From Deltaproteobacteria bacterium (GTDB taxonomy: Bacteria > Myxococcota_A > UBA9160 > UBA6930): 64,000 nt of DNA. The notes under the pieces were generated by a model, which worked only from the letters and a program-made list of their open reading frames with translations, ran no database searches and had not been told where the DNA came from. Where the stretch lies: positions 33,460 to 97,459 of the forward strand of contig VGRF01000016.1 in NCBI GenBank assembly GCA_016875395.1, written 5' to 3'. Shown here piece after piece: positions 17,642 to 26,283 of the stretch. The position numbers and the translations under genes are program-made. The first letter of the stretch is position 1. Each line of letters starts with the position of its first letter.

Positions 17642-17683
17642 CGCTCCGTCTGTGTTGCCCGCTTCGGCCGGGCGCACGGAGCG
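17642..17683. terminator. stem-loop between the monooxygenase operon and the rhomboid operon
   Basis: CGCTCCGT pairs with ACGGAGCG, with an inner GCCCG/CGGGC stem. It lies between the stop of the monooxygenase gene (17813) and the rhomboid start (17611), both on the minus strand, so it could end the upstream operon or structure the rhomboid leader. No clear T-run. Confidence 0.4.
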
Positions 17684-17812
17684 ACCTGAGCGATGCGCGC
17701 GGTGGCGGGCCTACCGATGGGTTCGTGCTGGATTCTGCGCGGGGGGCGCGGGGCCGCGCAATGAGGGCATCCTAACCGTGGCCGCGAAGCGGGGTCAACG
17801 AGAAACCCCAGC

Positions 17813-18754
17813 TCAGGCCCGCGCCGGGGCGAAATTGTCGAGGGCGTCGGCGGCGGCTGCCGGCGCGAGGCCGGTGAGATCCACGACCGGGAGATCGAGC
17901 GCGAGCTCGCTGCGCATGCGAGCGAGCTGCGCGCGGGCTGCCTCCCGGCCGCCGCACAGCACGGCGCGACACACGTCGGTGTCGGGCACGTCGGCGAACC
18001 AGGGGTGGAAGCGCCGGAACTGCGCGAGCAGCTCGGGCGAATCCGGGGCGAGGGCGGGGCGCGCGAAGACCTGGAGCACGCGCTCGATCTCGCGCGGCGA
18101 GCGCTTGCGCGCGGCGCAGGCGGCTTCGAGCTGCGCTGTCGCTGCGGCGACGCGCTCGGCGAGCGGCGCGACGTTGATGTTCCAGGCGTCCGCGTGCTCG
18201 GCCACGAGCGCCAGCATCCGTGGGCGCGCCGCGGCGAGCTCGACCACGGGCGGCGCCGCCAGCGCGGGCCGCACGCGCGCGCGATCGAGTCGCACGAAAC
18301 GCCCCTGCGCCGAGACCTCCTCGCCGCGCCAGAGCGCGCGCAGCGCTCGTAACAACTCGTCCAGCTGCGCGATGCGCTCGCGTGCGGGGCGAAGCGCGAG
18401 GCCGAAGCGCGCGTCGGCGAGCTGTGCCCCGATCGCGAGGAACGCGCGCTGCCTGCCCGGCGCGATGCGCTCGAGCGTCGCGAACGACTGCGCGAGCTTC
18501 GCCGCGTGCCAGTGATGCGCGAGGCGGATCGACGCGAGCTGGATGCGCTGCGTGCGCTGCGCGAGCGCCGTCGTCACGGTCCAGCCGTCGAGCACGTCGC
18601 GCTCGCCGAGGCTCGGAATCTGCGAGACATCGCCGTCGACGTAGGCGGCCGCGTAGCCGAGCGCCTCCGCGCGCTGCACGAGCGCGAGCAACTTCTCCCA
18701 CGCGAGCTGATGCCACGTGAACGCGACGGCCGTGCGTTCGGCGCGAGACGTCAC
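17813..18754 (-). CDS. luciferase-like flavin-dependent monooxygenase/oxidoreductase
   Basis: 313 aa TIM-barrel LLM protein (bacterial luciferase / F420-dependent type). Visible: the opening strand AVAFTWHQLAWEKLLALVQR, AAYVDGDVSQIPS, LASIRLAHHWHAAKLAQSFA with the paired His residues, LERIAPGRQRAFLAIGAQ, and DAWNINVAPL. It uses FMN or F420; which one cannot be read. The GTG start (18754) overlaps the Nudix stop, making it the last gene of an nth-Nudix-LLM operon. Confidence 0.75.
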   Translation of the reverse strand: MTSRAERTAVAFTWHQLAWEKLLALVQRAEALGYAAAYVDGDVSQIPSLGERDVLDGWTVTTALAQRTQRIQLASIRLAHHWHAAKLAQSFATLERIAPGRQRAFLAIGAQLADARFGLALRPARERIAQLDELLRALRALWRGEEVSAQGRFVRLDRARVRPALAAPPVVELAAARPRMLALVAEHADAWNINVAPLAERVAAATAQLEAACAARKRSPREIERVLQVFARPALAPDSPELLAQFRRFHPWFADVPDTDVCRAVLCGGREAARAQLARMRSELALDLPVVDLTGLAPAAAADALDNFAPARA

Positions 18755-19272
18755 CGCAAGACGCCGAGGTGCTTCGCTGCCAACAACAACGCGAGCGCGC
18801 TCTTTGCGTCGCGCAGCTCGCCCGCGTCGATCATCTCGAGCGCGCGCGTGAGGGGCGTCGGCACGACCTCGATCACCTCGTCGTGCTCGAGCTGCTGCGG
18901 CACGGGCGTGAGGTCGAACGCGGCGAACAGGTGGATCACCTCGTCGGTGAAGCCCGGCGTCGTGTAGGTCGAGAGCAGATGCACGAGCCGCCCCGCGCGG
19001 CGGCCCGCTTCCTCCGCGAGCTCTTTGTGCGCGCAGACCTCGGGTGAGTCGCCGTCGAGCTTGCCGGCCGGGATCTCCCAGATGAAGCCGCCGGCGGCGT
19101 GGCGGAACTGGCGGATCAACAACACCGTGCGCTCGTCCTCGAACGGCACCACGGCCGATGCGCCGGGGTGGCGCACCAGGTCGAGCTCCACGGTGCGCCC
19201 GTTCGGCAGCGCGACTTCCTCGATCTGCACCGTGATCGAGCGGCCGCGATGAACGATGCGCGGTGGCTTCAT
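18751..19272 (-). CDS. Nudix hydrolase, ADP-ribose pyrophosphatase-like
   Basis: 173 aa. The fold matches NudF-type ADP-sugar hydrolases: ASAVVPFEDERTVLLIRQFR, FIWEIPAGKLDGD, then CAHKELAEEAG. The Nudix box is not canonical: one residue is missing after GKLD, the first Glu is replaced, and the usual Arg-Glu is Lys-Glu, though the metal-binding EExG core remains. It likely hydrolyses ADP-ribose or a related compound. The ATG at 19272 overlaps the nth stop by 4 bp. Confidence 0.85.
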   Translation of the reverse strand: MKPPRIVHRGRSITVQIEEVALPNGRTVELDLVRHPGASAVVPFEDERTVLLIRQFRHAAGGFIWEIPAGKLDGDSPEVCAHKELAEEAGRRAGRLVHLLSTYTTPGFTDEVIHLFAAFDLTPVPQQLEHDEVIEVVPTPLTRALEMIDAGELRDAKSALALLLAAKHLGVLR

Positions 19273-19949
19273 CGGCGCGCCGCCTTCTTCGCGGGTGCGG
19301 GCGCCTTGCCCGCGCTCGGGCACTCCTCGGCGAGCGGGCACGCCTCACAGCGCGGCTTCTTCGCATCGCAGCACACGCGGCCGTGGTGGATCGTGCGCAG
19401 CGTGTACGCCGTCCACTCGCGCGGCGGCAGCAGCGCCGCGAGATCCTCTTCGATCGCGTCGGGGTCTTCGCCGCGCACCAGGCCGAGGCGGCGGTTCACG
19501 CGCTGCATGTGCGTGTCGATCGCGAGGCCCGGCTCGCCGAACGCGACGCCGCGCACCACGTTCGCCGTCTTGCGCGCGACGCCGCGCAGAGTGATTAGGT
19601 CCTCAAGCGCGCGCGGCGTCTCCCCGCCGAAGCGCGCCACGATCTCCCGCGCCGCGGCCTGGATCGACTTCGCCTTCTGTCGGTAGAACCCTGTAGGTCG
19701 AACGATCGCCTCGACGTCGGCCGCGTCCGCCGCCGCGAGCGCGCGCGCCGTCGGGTACTTCGGGAACAACACCGCCGTGACCTCGTTGACCTTCGCGTCG
19801 GTGCACTGCGCGGAAAGAATCGTCGCGATCAGCAGCTCGAAGGCGTTGCGATGTGCAAGCGCGCAGCGGGCATCCGGGTACGCGCGGGCCAGCCGCTTCG
19901 CGATGCGCGCCGCGCGCTGCCGGCGCGCATCGTGGGACTCGGTGGGCAT
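19269..19949 (-). CDS. nth: endonuclease III
   Basis: 226 aa from the ATG at 19949. It has the helix-hairpin-helix LRGVARKTANVV with the catalytic Lys, the catalytic Asp in LAIDTHMQRV, and the iron-sulfur cluster loop C-x6-C-x2-C-x5-C (CDAKKPRCEACPLAEEC, starting at the second of two adjacent Cys). It is a bifunctional glycosylase/AP-lyase that removes oxidised pyrimidines. The C-terminus adds an Ala/Lys-rich tail (KAPAPAKKAARR). First gene of the nth-Nudix-LLM operon; DNA repair plus nucleotide clean-up is a sensible pair. Confidence 0.95.
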   Translation of the reverse strand: MPTESHDARRQRAARIAKRLARAYPDARCALAHRNAFELLIATILSAQCTDAKVNEVTAVLFPKYPTARALAAADAADVEAIVRPTGFYRQKAKSIQAAAREIVARFGGETPRALEDLITLRGVARKTANVVRGVAFGEPGLAIDTHMQRVNRRLGLVRGEDPDAIEEDLAALLPPREWTAYTLRTIHHGRVCCDAKKPRCEACPLAEECPSAGKAPAPAKKAARR

Positions 19950-20041
19950 CGGGGCACGGTAGCTGCGGGGGTCGTGCAGTCCGCGGGCTTCTGGGTCGTC
20001 CATCACTCCCGCGCCGCCACCGGCCCGCCGATACGCGGCGA

Positions 20042-21094
20042 ATGTTCGAGGATCTGCGACACGGTGCCGCGCTTGCTGCCCTGATTCGCGCCGAGGGGCG
20101 CGCGGCGCTGCTGCGCTCGGGCGCGCGCTCAGGCTTGTTCGCGGCGCTGCGCGAGTGGACGCGCGCAGATGCGCTCGCCGCGGCGCACGGTCTCGACGCG
20201 CAGCTGTGCGCTGCCTGGCTCGCGGCGCTGGAAGCGCACGGTCTCGTCGAGCGGCGCGGCGACGAGCTGCGCATCGCGGGCCTCGCGCGCTGGCTGGTCG
20301 ATGGCGCGTACGCGGACGCCGCGTGCGCGTCGCTCGAGCAGAGCGCGTACGCCTATGCGCCCGTGCTCTCGCATCTGCCCGAGCTCATGCAGGGCGCTCC
20401 GCGCCCGCAGTGGGGAGCGCGCGCGGACGCGCTTCGCACGGCGCGCGCGTCGCGCCTCAGCGAGCGGCGTGCAATCGCGGCGCTGCACCGCATCCCGGGC
20501 GCGAAGAAGGCGCGGCGCATTCTCGACATCGGCTGCGGAGAGGGTCACTTCCTCGCACACATCCTCGCGCGCCATCGCGACGCGCTCGGCACCGGCGTCG
20601 AGATCGATGCGAGCGTCGCGGACCGCGCGCAGGAAGCGCTCGACGCCGCGCACGTTCAGCGCCGCGCGGAGATTCGCGCGGGCGACTTCTTCGCGGTGGA
20701 GTTGCCACACGCTTTCGACCTCGCGCTGCTCAACAACAACCTGCACTACTTCGACGAAGCGCGTTGGCCTTCGCTGTTCGCGCGGATCGCGGATCACCTC
20801 GCGCCCGGCGGCCTCGTCGCGATTCAGACGCCCCTGCTCGCGGAGGGCGCGGTCGCCCGCTTGCTCGGCGTGTGCGCGACGCTCGCCACGTTCGACCTGT
20901 TTCTGCGCGCGCACGACAACCTCGCGCCCCTGCCCGACGTCGCGCGTCTCGATGCCGCCCTCCACGCCGCGGGCTTCGCCGACGTCGGCTACGAGCCGAT
21001 CCTCCCCGGCGGCGCGCTCCGCTTCGTGTGGGCCCGCAAGGGCGCGGCGAGCGCAGAGCCCGCGCGCGCCGCGAGGCCGCAGCTCGCGAAGTAG
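20042..21094 (+). CDS. SAM-dependent methyltransferase with N-terminal winged-helix-like domain
   Basis: 350 aa. Residues 1-110 are helical and look like the dimerisation/winged-helix domain of O-methyltransferases (ALREWTRADALAAAHGLDAQ, VERRGDELRIAGLARWLV). The catalytic domain has motif I ILDIGCGEGHFLAHIL near 162, an acidic end of beta-2 (GVEIDAS), DLALLNNNLHYF and LAPGGLVAIQTPLL. The substrate is probably a small molecule, not determinable here. It is divergent from nth with a 92-bp gap. Confidence 0.8.
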   Translation: MFEDLRHGAALAALIRAEGRAALLRSGARSGLFAALREWTRADALAAAHGLDAQLCAAWLAALEAHGLVERRGDELRIAGLARWLVDGAYADAACASLEQSAYAYAPVLSHLPELMQGAPRPQWGARADALRTARASRLSERRAIAALHRIPGAKKARRILDIGCGEGHFLAHILARHRDALGTGVEIDASVADRAQEALDAAHVQRRAEIRAGDFFAVELPHAFDLALLNNNLHYFDEARWPSLFARIADHLAPGGLVAIQTPLLAEGAVARLLGVCATLATFDLFLRAHDNLAPLPDVARLDAALHAAGFADVGYEPILPGGALRFVWARKGAASAEPARAARPQLAK

Positions 21095-21102
21095 CGCGCG
21101 CT

Positions 21103-21141
21103 GGAGTGAGACATTCCGGCCGGGCCGAAATGTCTCACTCC
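21103..21141. terminator. 39-nt near-perfect inverted repeat between convergent genes
   Basis: GGAGTGAGACATT-C-CGGCC, one G, then GGCCG-A-AATGTCTCACTCC: two 19-nt arms with a single mismatch and almost no loop. It starts 8 bases after the methyltransferase stop and covers the last codons of the convergent SnoaL-like gene. It fits a bidirectional terminator, but lacks T-runs and the arms are long for one; it could also be a protein-binding palindrome. Confidence 0.55.
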
Positions 21142-21563
21142 GCCGCCGCCTTCGCGATGTGCTCGAGCCACCACTTCGGCATCTTCCCTAACAGCTGCGT
21201 GAGATCCGAGTAGTCGCGCCAGAGCGCGATCTGGTCGCCGCGAATCACCTGCACCGACACGAACGGCAGCGGGATCACCTCGCCCGTGTGAAACCGCCAA
21301 GTCTCGGTGTGCTCGGTCATCACGACATCGCCATGACAGATCATGCGATGCACTTCGTGATCGAACGCCTGCACCGGCTCGTGTCCGATGCGCAGCCGCC
21401 GCGACACGCCGGCGGGCCCGACGCCACCCGGATCAGGCGCCGAGACGTCTTGGTAGAGCCCGTCCTCGGTGAAGAAGCGCCCCACGGCGTCGTAGTCGCG
21501 CGCCACGTACACGGTGTGCCAGAAGCGTTCTACGAGCGCGCGGTTCTTTTCTTCCTGCGTCAT
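21135..21563 (-). CDS. SnoaL-like / limonene-epoxide-hydrolase-like NTF2-fold protein
   Basis: 142 aa. NTF2 pattern: RALVERFWHTVYVARDYDAV, GRFFTEDGLYQDV, a central HEVHRMICHGDVVMTEHTET and VSVQVIRGDQIALWRDYSDL. The Asp/Arg-rich final strand resembles limonene-1,2-epoxide hydrolase and ketosteroid-isomerase-like proteins, so a hydrolase or isomerase role is plausible. GGAG precedes the ATG at 21563. It is divergent from the flavoprotein with almost no space between. Confidence 0.75.
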   Translation of the reverse strand: MTQEEKNRALVERFWHTVYVARDYDAVGRFFTEDGLYQDVSAPDPGGVGPAGVSRRLRIGHEPVQAFDHEVHRMICHGDVVMTEHTETWRFHTGEVIPLPFVSVQVIRGDQIALWRDYSDLTQLLGKMPKWWLEHIAKAAAE

Positions 21564-21575
21564 CGTGATTTCTCC

Positions 21576-22871
21576 ATGTGCAAGCGAAGCGCGCAGCGAG
21601 GCGGAGTCCTCGGAGCCGAGCGAAGTCAATGCGGTAGCGCGCGCGACGCGAGCTGGCCGTTCGTCGTGATCGGCGCCGGCGCAGCGGGGCTCCTCGCGGC
21701 GCTGTTCGCGGCGCGCGCAGGCGTGCGCACGCTGCTGCTCGAGTCGCACGCGAAGCCCGGCGCGAAGATCCGCGTGAGCGGCGGCGGGCGCTGCAACGTG
21801 CTGCCGAGCGCGGCCTCGCTCGCCGACTTCCACACCGAGGGCTCGCGCAACGCGCTCCGCAACATCCTCTTCTCGTGGCCGCTCGCCGAGGTGCGCGCGT
21901 TCTTCGAGCGCGACCTCGGCATCGCGCTGAAGGTCGAGGCAACGGGCAAGGTGTTTCCCGCGAGCGACGATCCGAGCGAGATCACGCGCGCGCTGCTCGG
22001 CGCGTGCGAGCGCGCGGGCGTGACGCTGCGCGCCGGCGTCCGAGTGCGCGAGTTGCGCAAGCACGAGAGCGGCTTCGAGCTCGCGCTCGCGAGCGGCGAG
22101 ACGCTGCGCGCCGAGCGCGCCGCCTTGTGCACTGGCGGTCTCTCGCTGCCGAAGACCGGCAGCGACGGCTGGGGTTATCAGGCCGCCGAGCGCCTCGGTC
22201 ACACGCTGCGCCGCCGCTATCCCGCGCTCGTCCCGTTGCTCGCGAGCGACTCGCGCTGGGCCGATCTCGCCGGCGTGAGCGTGCGCGCGCGCCTCAGCGC
22301 CGTGCGCGAGAGCAAGCTGCTCGAAGCGCGCACCGGCGACATGCTCTTCACTCACCGCGGCTTCAGCGGCCCTGTTGCGCTCGACATCTCGCACCAGCTC
22401 GCGCGCGCGGACCACGGCGACGTGCGGCTCCTCGCCGCGTGGCTCGGCGACGACGCGAGCGCGTGGGACGCGCGCCTGCGAGAAGCGGGCGCGCGCACCG
22501 TGCAGGCCCTCGCGCGCGCCCACCTCCCGAAGCGCCTCGCCGACGCGCTGGTCGCGCGCGCCGGCGTCGACCCCGAGCGCGCCTGCGCGCGCCTGACGAG
22601 AGACGAACGCACGCGCGTCGCGGAGATGCTCGGCGCCTGCGAGCTCGAGATCGCCGGCGACGAGGGCTACCGCACCGCCGAAGTGACGGGCGGCGGCGTG
22701 CCGCTCGAAGAGGTGCACACGCGCACGCTCGAGTCGCGCCGCGTGCCGGGCCTCTACTTCGCGGGAGAGATCCTCGACGCGACGGGACGCATCGGCGGGT
22801 TCAACTTCTTGTGGGCGTGGGTGACGGGGCGGAAGGTGGGAGAGGCGGTGGCGGAAGCGCAGGGCGATTAG
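21576..22871 (+). CDS. HI0933-like NAD(P)/FAD-dependent flavoprotein
   Basis: 431 aa. FAD motif VVIGAGAAGLLAALFAARAG, then GAKIRVSGGGRCNVLPS, KVEATGKVFPASDDPSEI, CTGGLSLPKTGSDGWGYQAA, FTHRGFSGPVALDIS and the C-terminal FAD contact GLYFAGEILDATGRIGGFNF. This is the YhiN/HI0933 (aminoacetone-oxidase-like) family, of poorly known function. The only in-frame ATG is at 21576, giving ~25 extra N-terminal residues with weak ribosome-site support; the true start may be a downstream non-ATG codon. It ends 4 bp inside the convergent ABC-F stop. Confidence 0.85.
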   Translation: MCKRSAQRGGVLGAERSQCGSARDASWPFVVIGAGAAGLLAALFAARAGVRTLLLESHAKPGAKIRVSGGGRCNVLPSAASLADFHTEGSRNALRNILFSWPLAEVRAFFERDLGIALKVEATGKVFPASDDPSEITRALLGACERAGVTLRAGVRVRELRKHESGFELALASGETLRAERAALCTGGLSLPKTGSDGWGYQAAERLGHTLRRRYPALVPLLASDSRWADLAGVSVRARLSAVRESKLLEARTGDMLFTHRGFSGPVALDISHQLARADHGDVRLLAAWLGDDASAWDARLREAGARTVQALARAHLPKRLADALVARAGVDPERACARLTRDERTRVAEMLGACELEIAGDEGYRTAEVTGGGVPLEEVHTRTLESRRVPGLYFAGEILDATGRIGGFNFLWAWVTGRKVGEAVAEAQGD

Positions 22872-24757
22872 GTCCGCCTCCCCTCCAGCTCCTCCCACCG
22901 CGCATACACCGCCTCCAGCTCCGGCGCGATCGCCGCCACGCGCGCTTGCACGCGCGCCTGCTCCTGCGCGTCGCTCTTGTAGAACGCCGGCTCGCTGATG
23001 CGCGCGTGCAGCTCGGCTTGCTCGCGCTCGAGCGCTTCGATCTTCGCGGGCGCTTCGTCGAGCTCGCGCTGCTCCTTGTACGAGAGCTTCGCGCTGCGCG
23101 GCTTCTCGCGCGGCGGCGCGGCGGGCGCGGGCTTGTCAGGCGCGCGGGCGACGCGCGCGGCGGCTTGCTTGTCGGCGAGGCGGCGCCAGTCCGAGTAGCC
23201 GCCGACGTATTCCTGCACGCGGCCCTCGCCCTCGAACACGAGCACGGAGGTGACGACGTTGTCGAGGAACGCGCGGTCGTGGGAGGCGATCAGCAGCGTG
23301 CCGGGGTAGTCGACGAGCAGCGCTTCGAGCAGCTCGAGCGTCTCGAGGTCGAGGTCGTTGGTCGGCTCGTCGAGTACGAGCAGGTTCGCGGGCTGCGCGA
23401 ACAGCCGCGCCAATAACAAGCGGTTGCGCTCGCCGCCGGAGAGCGCCTTCACAGGCGTGCGCGCGCGCTCGGGCTCGAACAGGAAGTCCGCGAGGTAGCC
23501 GAGCACGTGGCGGCGCTCGCCGTTCACCTCGGTGTACTCGCGGCCCTCGGCGATGTTGTCGAACACGCTCTTCTCGAGCTCGAGCTGCGCGCGCAGCTGA
23601 TCGAAGTACGCGACCTGCAGGCGCGTGCCGAGGCGAATCGTCCCTTTGTTCGCCGCGAGCTCGCCGAGCAGCAACTTCAAGAGCGTGCTCTTGCCGGCGC
23701 CGTTGGGGCCGACGAGGCCGATGCGGTCGCCGCGCATGATGCGCAGCGAGAGCTCGCGCACGATCTCGTGCTCGCCCCACGCGAAGCTCGCGCGCTGCGC
23801 GTCGACCACGAGCTTGCCCGAGGCCTCGCCGGCGTCGATCGCGATGCGCGCCGTGCCCTCCACCTCGCGTCGCTGCGCGCGCTCCTCGCGCAGACGCACG
23901 AGGGCGCGCACGCGGCCCTCGTCGCGCGTGCGGCGCGCCTTGATGCCCTTGCGAATCCACACCTCTTCCTGCGCGAGCTTCTTGTCGAACTCGGCGTCGT
24001 GGCGCTCCTCTTCTCCGAGCGCGGCGGCGCGGCGTTCGAGGAAGCGCGCGTAGTCGCCGGGCCAGCTCGTGAGATGGCCGCGGTCGAGCTCGAGGATGCG
24101 CGTCGCGAGGCGCGTCAGCAGCGCGCGGTCGTGCGTGACGAAGAGGACGCCGCCGCGGAACTCGGCGAGCTGCGCTTCGAGCCACTCGATCACCTCGATG
24201 TCGAGGTGATTGGTGGGCTCGTCGAGCAACAACAAGTCGGGATCGCACACCAGCGCGCGCGCGAGCGCCACGCGCCGCTTCCAGCCGCCCGAGAGGGCGC
24301 CGAGCTTCGCGTCCGCCGGCAGCGCGAGCCGCTCGATCATCGCATCGACGCGCTGCGAGAGGCTCCAGCCGCCCCGCGCTTCGAGCTCGTGCTGCAGCTC
24401 CGTCATGCGCCGCAGCGCGTTCGCATCGTTGCCCGCGTCGTGCGCCGCGTGGTGGTACCGCGCGAGCAGCGCGCCCAGCTCCGCAAGGCCGTCCGCGACC
24501 GCGTCGTAGACCGTGGTGTCGTCGCCGAGCGGGAGCTCCTGCGCGAGCCGCGCGATGCGCAGTCCCGGCGCGCGCCACACCTCACCCGCGTCCGGCGTCA
24601 CCTCGCCATCGACGACGCGCAGCAAGGTCGATTTGCCCGCGCCGTTGCGCCCGATCAAGCAGACGCGCTCGCCCGCATCGATCTGGAAGCTCGCGTCTTC
24701 GAGCAGCGGCGCGCGGCCGTAGGAAATCGCGACGCGGTCGAAGGAGAGCAGCGGCAT
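22868..24757 (-). CDS. uup: ABC-F family ATPase, Uup type
   Basis: 629 aa with two ABC domains in one chain and no membrane spans. Walker A motifs GRNGAGKST and GPNGAGKST, signature motifs LSGGWKRR and LSGGERNR, Walker B LLLLDEPTNHLD and LLVLDEPTNDLD, and the P-site-tRNA-interaction linker between them. The C-terminal ~80 residues are a charged coiled coil (RELDEAPAKIEALEREQAEL), which distinguishes Uup from EttA. Uup acts on ribosomes and in genome stability. Confidence 0.9.
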   Translation of the reverse strand: MPLLSFDRVAISYGRAPLLEDASFQIDAGERVCLIGRNGAGKSTLLRVVDGEVTPDAGEVWRAPGLRIARLAQELPLGDDTTVYDAVADGLAELGALLARYHHAAHDAGNDANALRRMTELQHELEARGGWSLSQRVDAMIERLALPADAKLGALSGGWKRRVALARALVCDPDLLLLDEPTNHLDIEVIEWLEAQLAEFRGGVLFVTHDRALLTRLATRILELDRGHLTSWPGDYARFLERRAAALGEEERHDAEFDKKLAQEEVWIRKGIKARRTRDEGRVRALVRLREERAQRREVEGTARIAIDAGEASGKLVVDAQRASFAWGEHEIVRELSLRIMRGDRIGLVGPNGAGKSTLLKLLLGELAANKGTIRLGTRLQVAYFDQLRAQLELEKSVFDNIAEGREYTEVNGERRHVLGYLADFLFEPERARTPVKALSGGERNRLLLARLFAQPANLLVLDEPTNDLDLETLELLEALLVDYPGTLLIASHDRAFLDNVVTSVLVFEGEGRVQEYVGGYSDWRRLADKQAAARVARAPDKPAPAAPPREKPRSAKLSYKEQRELDEAPAKIEALEREQAELHARISEPAFYKSDAQEQARVQARVAAIAPELEAVYARWEELEGRRT

Positions 24758-24971
24758 GGGCGCGGGAAGATAGGGAGGTGAGGCGCGCGGTCAGCAGCGC
24801 GGTGCGCCCTCGAGGTTCGCGAGGTCGAGGAGATGACACGCGACCGGTGCGATCGACGCGCCGAGACCATCGCGCACGGTGTGATCTGCCGGGAGCAGCG
24901 GCTTCGAGGTGCCACAACGCGCCATCGAGTCCGCCCGGCGAGGTCGGCTGAAGGCTCGGATCGAACACGCG

Positions 24972-25607
24972 TCACTGGTGCCATGCCCTGTGTGCTCGTT
25001 GCCGAGATTCCGGCGAGTCGAGGAAGGCAAGCCTCGTGAGGAGATCGCCAGTCTCGAGAATCGGACCACCGCCCCAACAGTCGGTCGCATGGGAGCGCGT
25101 GGAGTCAGCAACCGCGAGCAGCATCAAGAAGCCGCTGTCGCCGAAGTGCATGGAACAAGGGAGCGGCTTCGCCGGGAACCAGAACCAATCGCGCGGCTCG
25201 CCGTGAAGAAATGTGAGGGGAGCCGGCAGACTCCAGTAGTCGGCGGTCGCGAGGCCATCGGCTAGCGCTGTCCAGTCGTCCCAGCCGAGTGTTCGCTCGA
25301 CGATTCGCCTCGGTTCCTCACCCCGCCGGAAGGCGAGCCCTCGCGGAGATGAGAACTCTCGCGCGATGAGCGTTCGCTCCGCTCCGGTCGCATCCACCTC
25401 AACCTCGACGCTGCGCTGGCCCCACTCGAACAGCCAGAAGCGCAAGGTTCGTACCGGCGACGAATTCGGCGCGCGTTCGAAGATCGCACGGTGCGGTTTC
25501 GGCCACGTCGCAAGCATCCACGTCACTGCCATCGCGACGACCAGTACGACGGACGTTGCATACGCGCCGAAGTCTTCTTGCTCACACGCTCTCGCTCGTG
25601 CACGCAT
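24972..25607 (-). CDS. hypothetical membrane-anchored protein
   Basis: 211 aa from the ATG at 25607, which has a strong AGGAGG. One N-terminal membrane span (ATSVVLVVAMAVTWMLATW) is followed by a soluble domain (RFWLFEWGQRSVEVEVDATG, FHGEPRDWFWFPAKPL-like turn). Several Trp-rich stretches, no motif I recognise. GC3 is lower than in the neighbours, suggesting acquisition. The 214 bp between it and the ABC-F start hold short open frames but nothing convincing. Confidence 0.55.
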   Translation of the reverse strand: MRARARACEQEDFGAYATSVVLVVAMAVTWMLATWPKPHRAIFERAPNSSPVRTLRFWLFEWGQRSVEVEVDATGAERTLIAREFSSPRGLAFRRGEEPRRIVERTLGWDDWTALADGLATADYWSLPAPLTFLHGEPRDWFWFPAKPLPCSMHFGDSGFLMLLAVADSTRSHATDCWGGGPILETGDLLTRLAFLDSPESRQRAHRAWHQ

Positions 25608-25722
25608 CGCGTCGCCTCCTCGTCCGGGACTCACGCCCCACGTCGGCAAGCCTATGCGTCACGGCGAGTGGTTCGAGCGAGCGCTTCATCGCGCGTTCAT
25701 GTGAGCGCGGCGCGCTGTCAGC

Positions 25723-26133
25723 TCAGCGGTCTGCCGGCCCCTTCAGCTCCACCACGTTGCCGTCGGGGTCGCGCACGTACATGGACGGCCCGTTGCCTTC
25801 GGCGCCGTAACGAGTCCCGACTTCGCCGGGGTCGATGCCGTGCGCGCGCAAGTGCGCGGCGAGCGCGTCCGCATCGAACGCGTCGATGCGCAGGCAGATG
25901 TGGTCGACGTTCTTGCCGTCGGGCGCGGGCGTGCCGCCGCCGGCTTTGCCGAGCGGCGAGTCGATCGGGACGAGATCGATGAGGGACGCGCCGGCGCGGA
26001 GCTGCACGAGACCGAGCGCATCGATGCGACGCTCGATCGCGCAGCCGAGGGAATCGCGGTAGAAGCGCAGCGCGGCATCGAGATTGCGCACGCGCAGCAC
26101 GACGTGATCGAGGCCGAGGATGCGCAGAGGCAT
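25723..26133 (-). CDS. VOC / glyoxalase-superfamily protein
   Basis: 136 aa, two beta-alpha-beta-beta-beta modules: ILGLDHVVLRVRNLDAALRF then YRDSLGCAIER, and KNVDHICLRIDAFDADALAA then GPSMYVRDPDGNVVELKGP. The metal-ligand positions (H in LDHVV, E/Q in the middle, H in VDHIC, E in VVELK) are kept, so a metal-dependent lyase, dioxygenase or resistance role is possible. Stand-alone gene. Confidence 0.8.
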   Translation of the reverse strand: MPLRILGLDHVVLRVRNLDAALRFYRDSLGCAIERRIDALGLVQLRAGASLIDLVPIDSPLGKAGGGTPAPDGKNVDHICLRIDAFDADALAAHLRAHGIDPGEVGTRYGAEGNGPSMYVRDPDGNVVELKGPADR

Positions 26134-26283
26134 GGCGCGCAATCTGCTCGATCGAAGCAAGCGCGCCAAGTGACGCCGCGTCCCGCCAAGCGGATCAGCC
26201 GCGACGCGCAGCGTCGCCGGCTGCATCCGCCATGCGCGTCGCCACGGCCATCTCCCGCAACCTGCCCGCACCCAGCTCGCTGC

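Noticed and set aside
24780..24971. Short minus-strand frame ending DLANLEGAPRC between the ABC-F gene and the membrane protein
   Set aside because: No ribosome site, no recognisable family, and about 40 codons only; not separable from chance.
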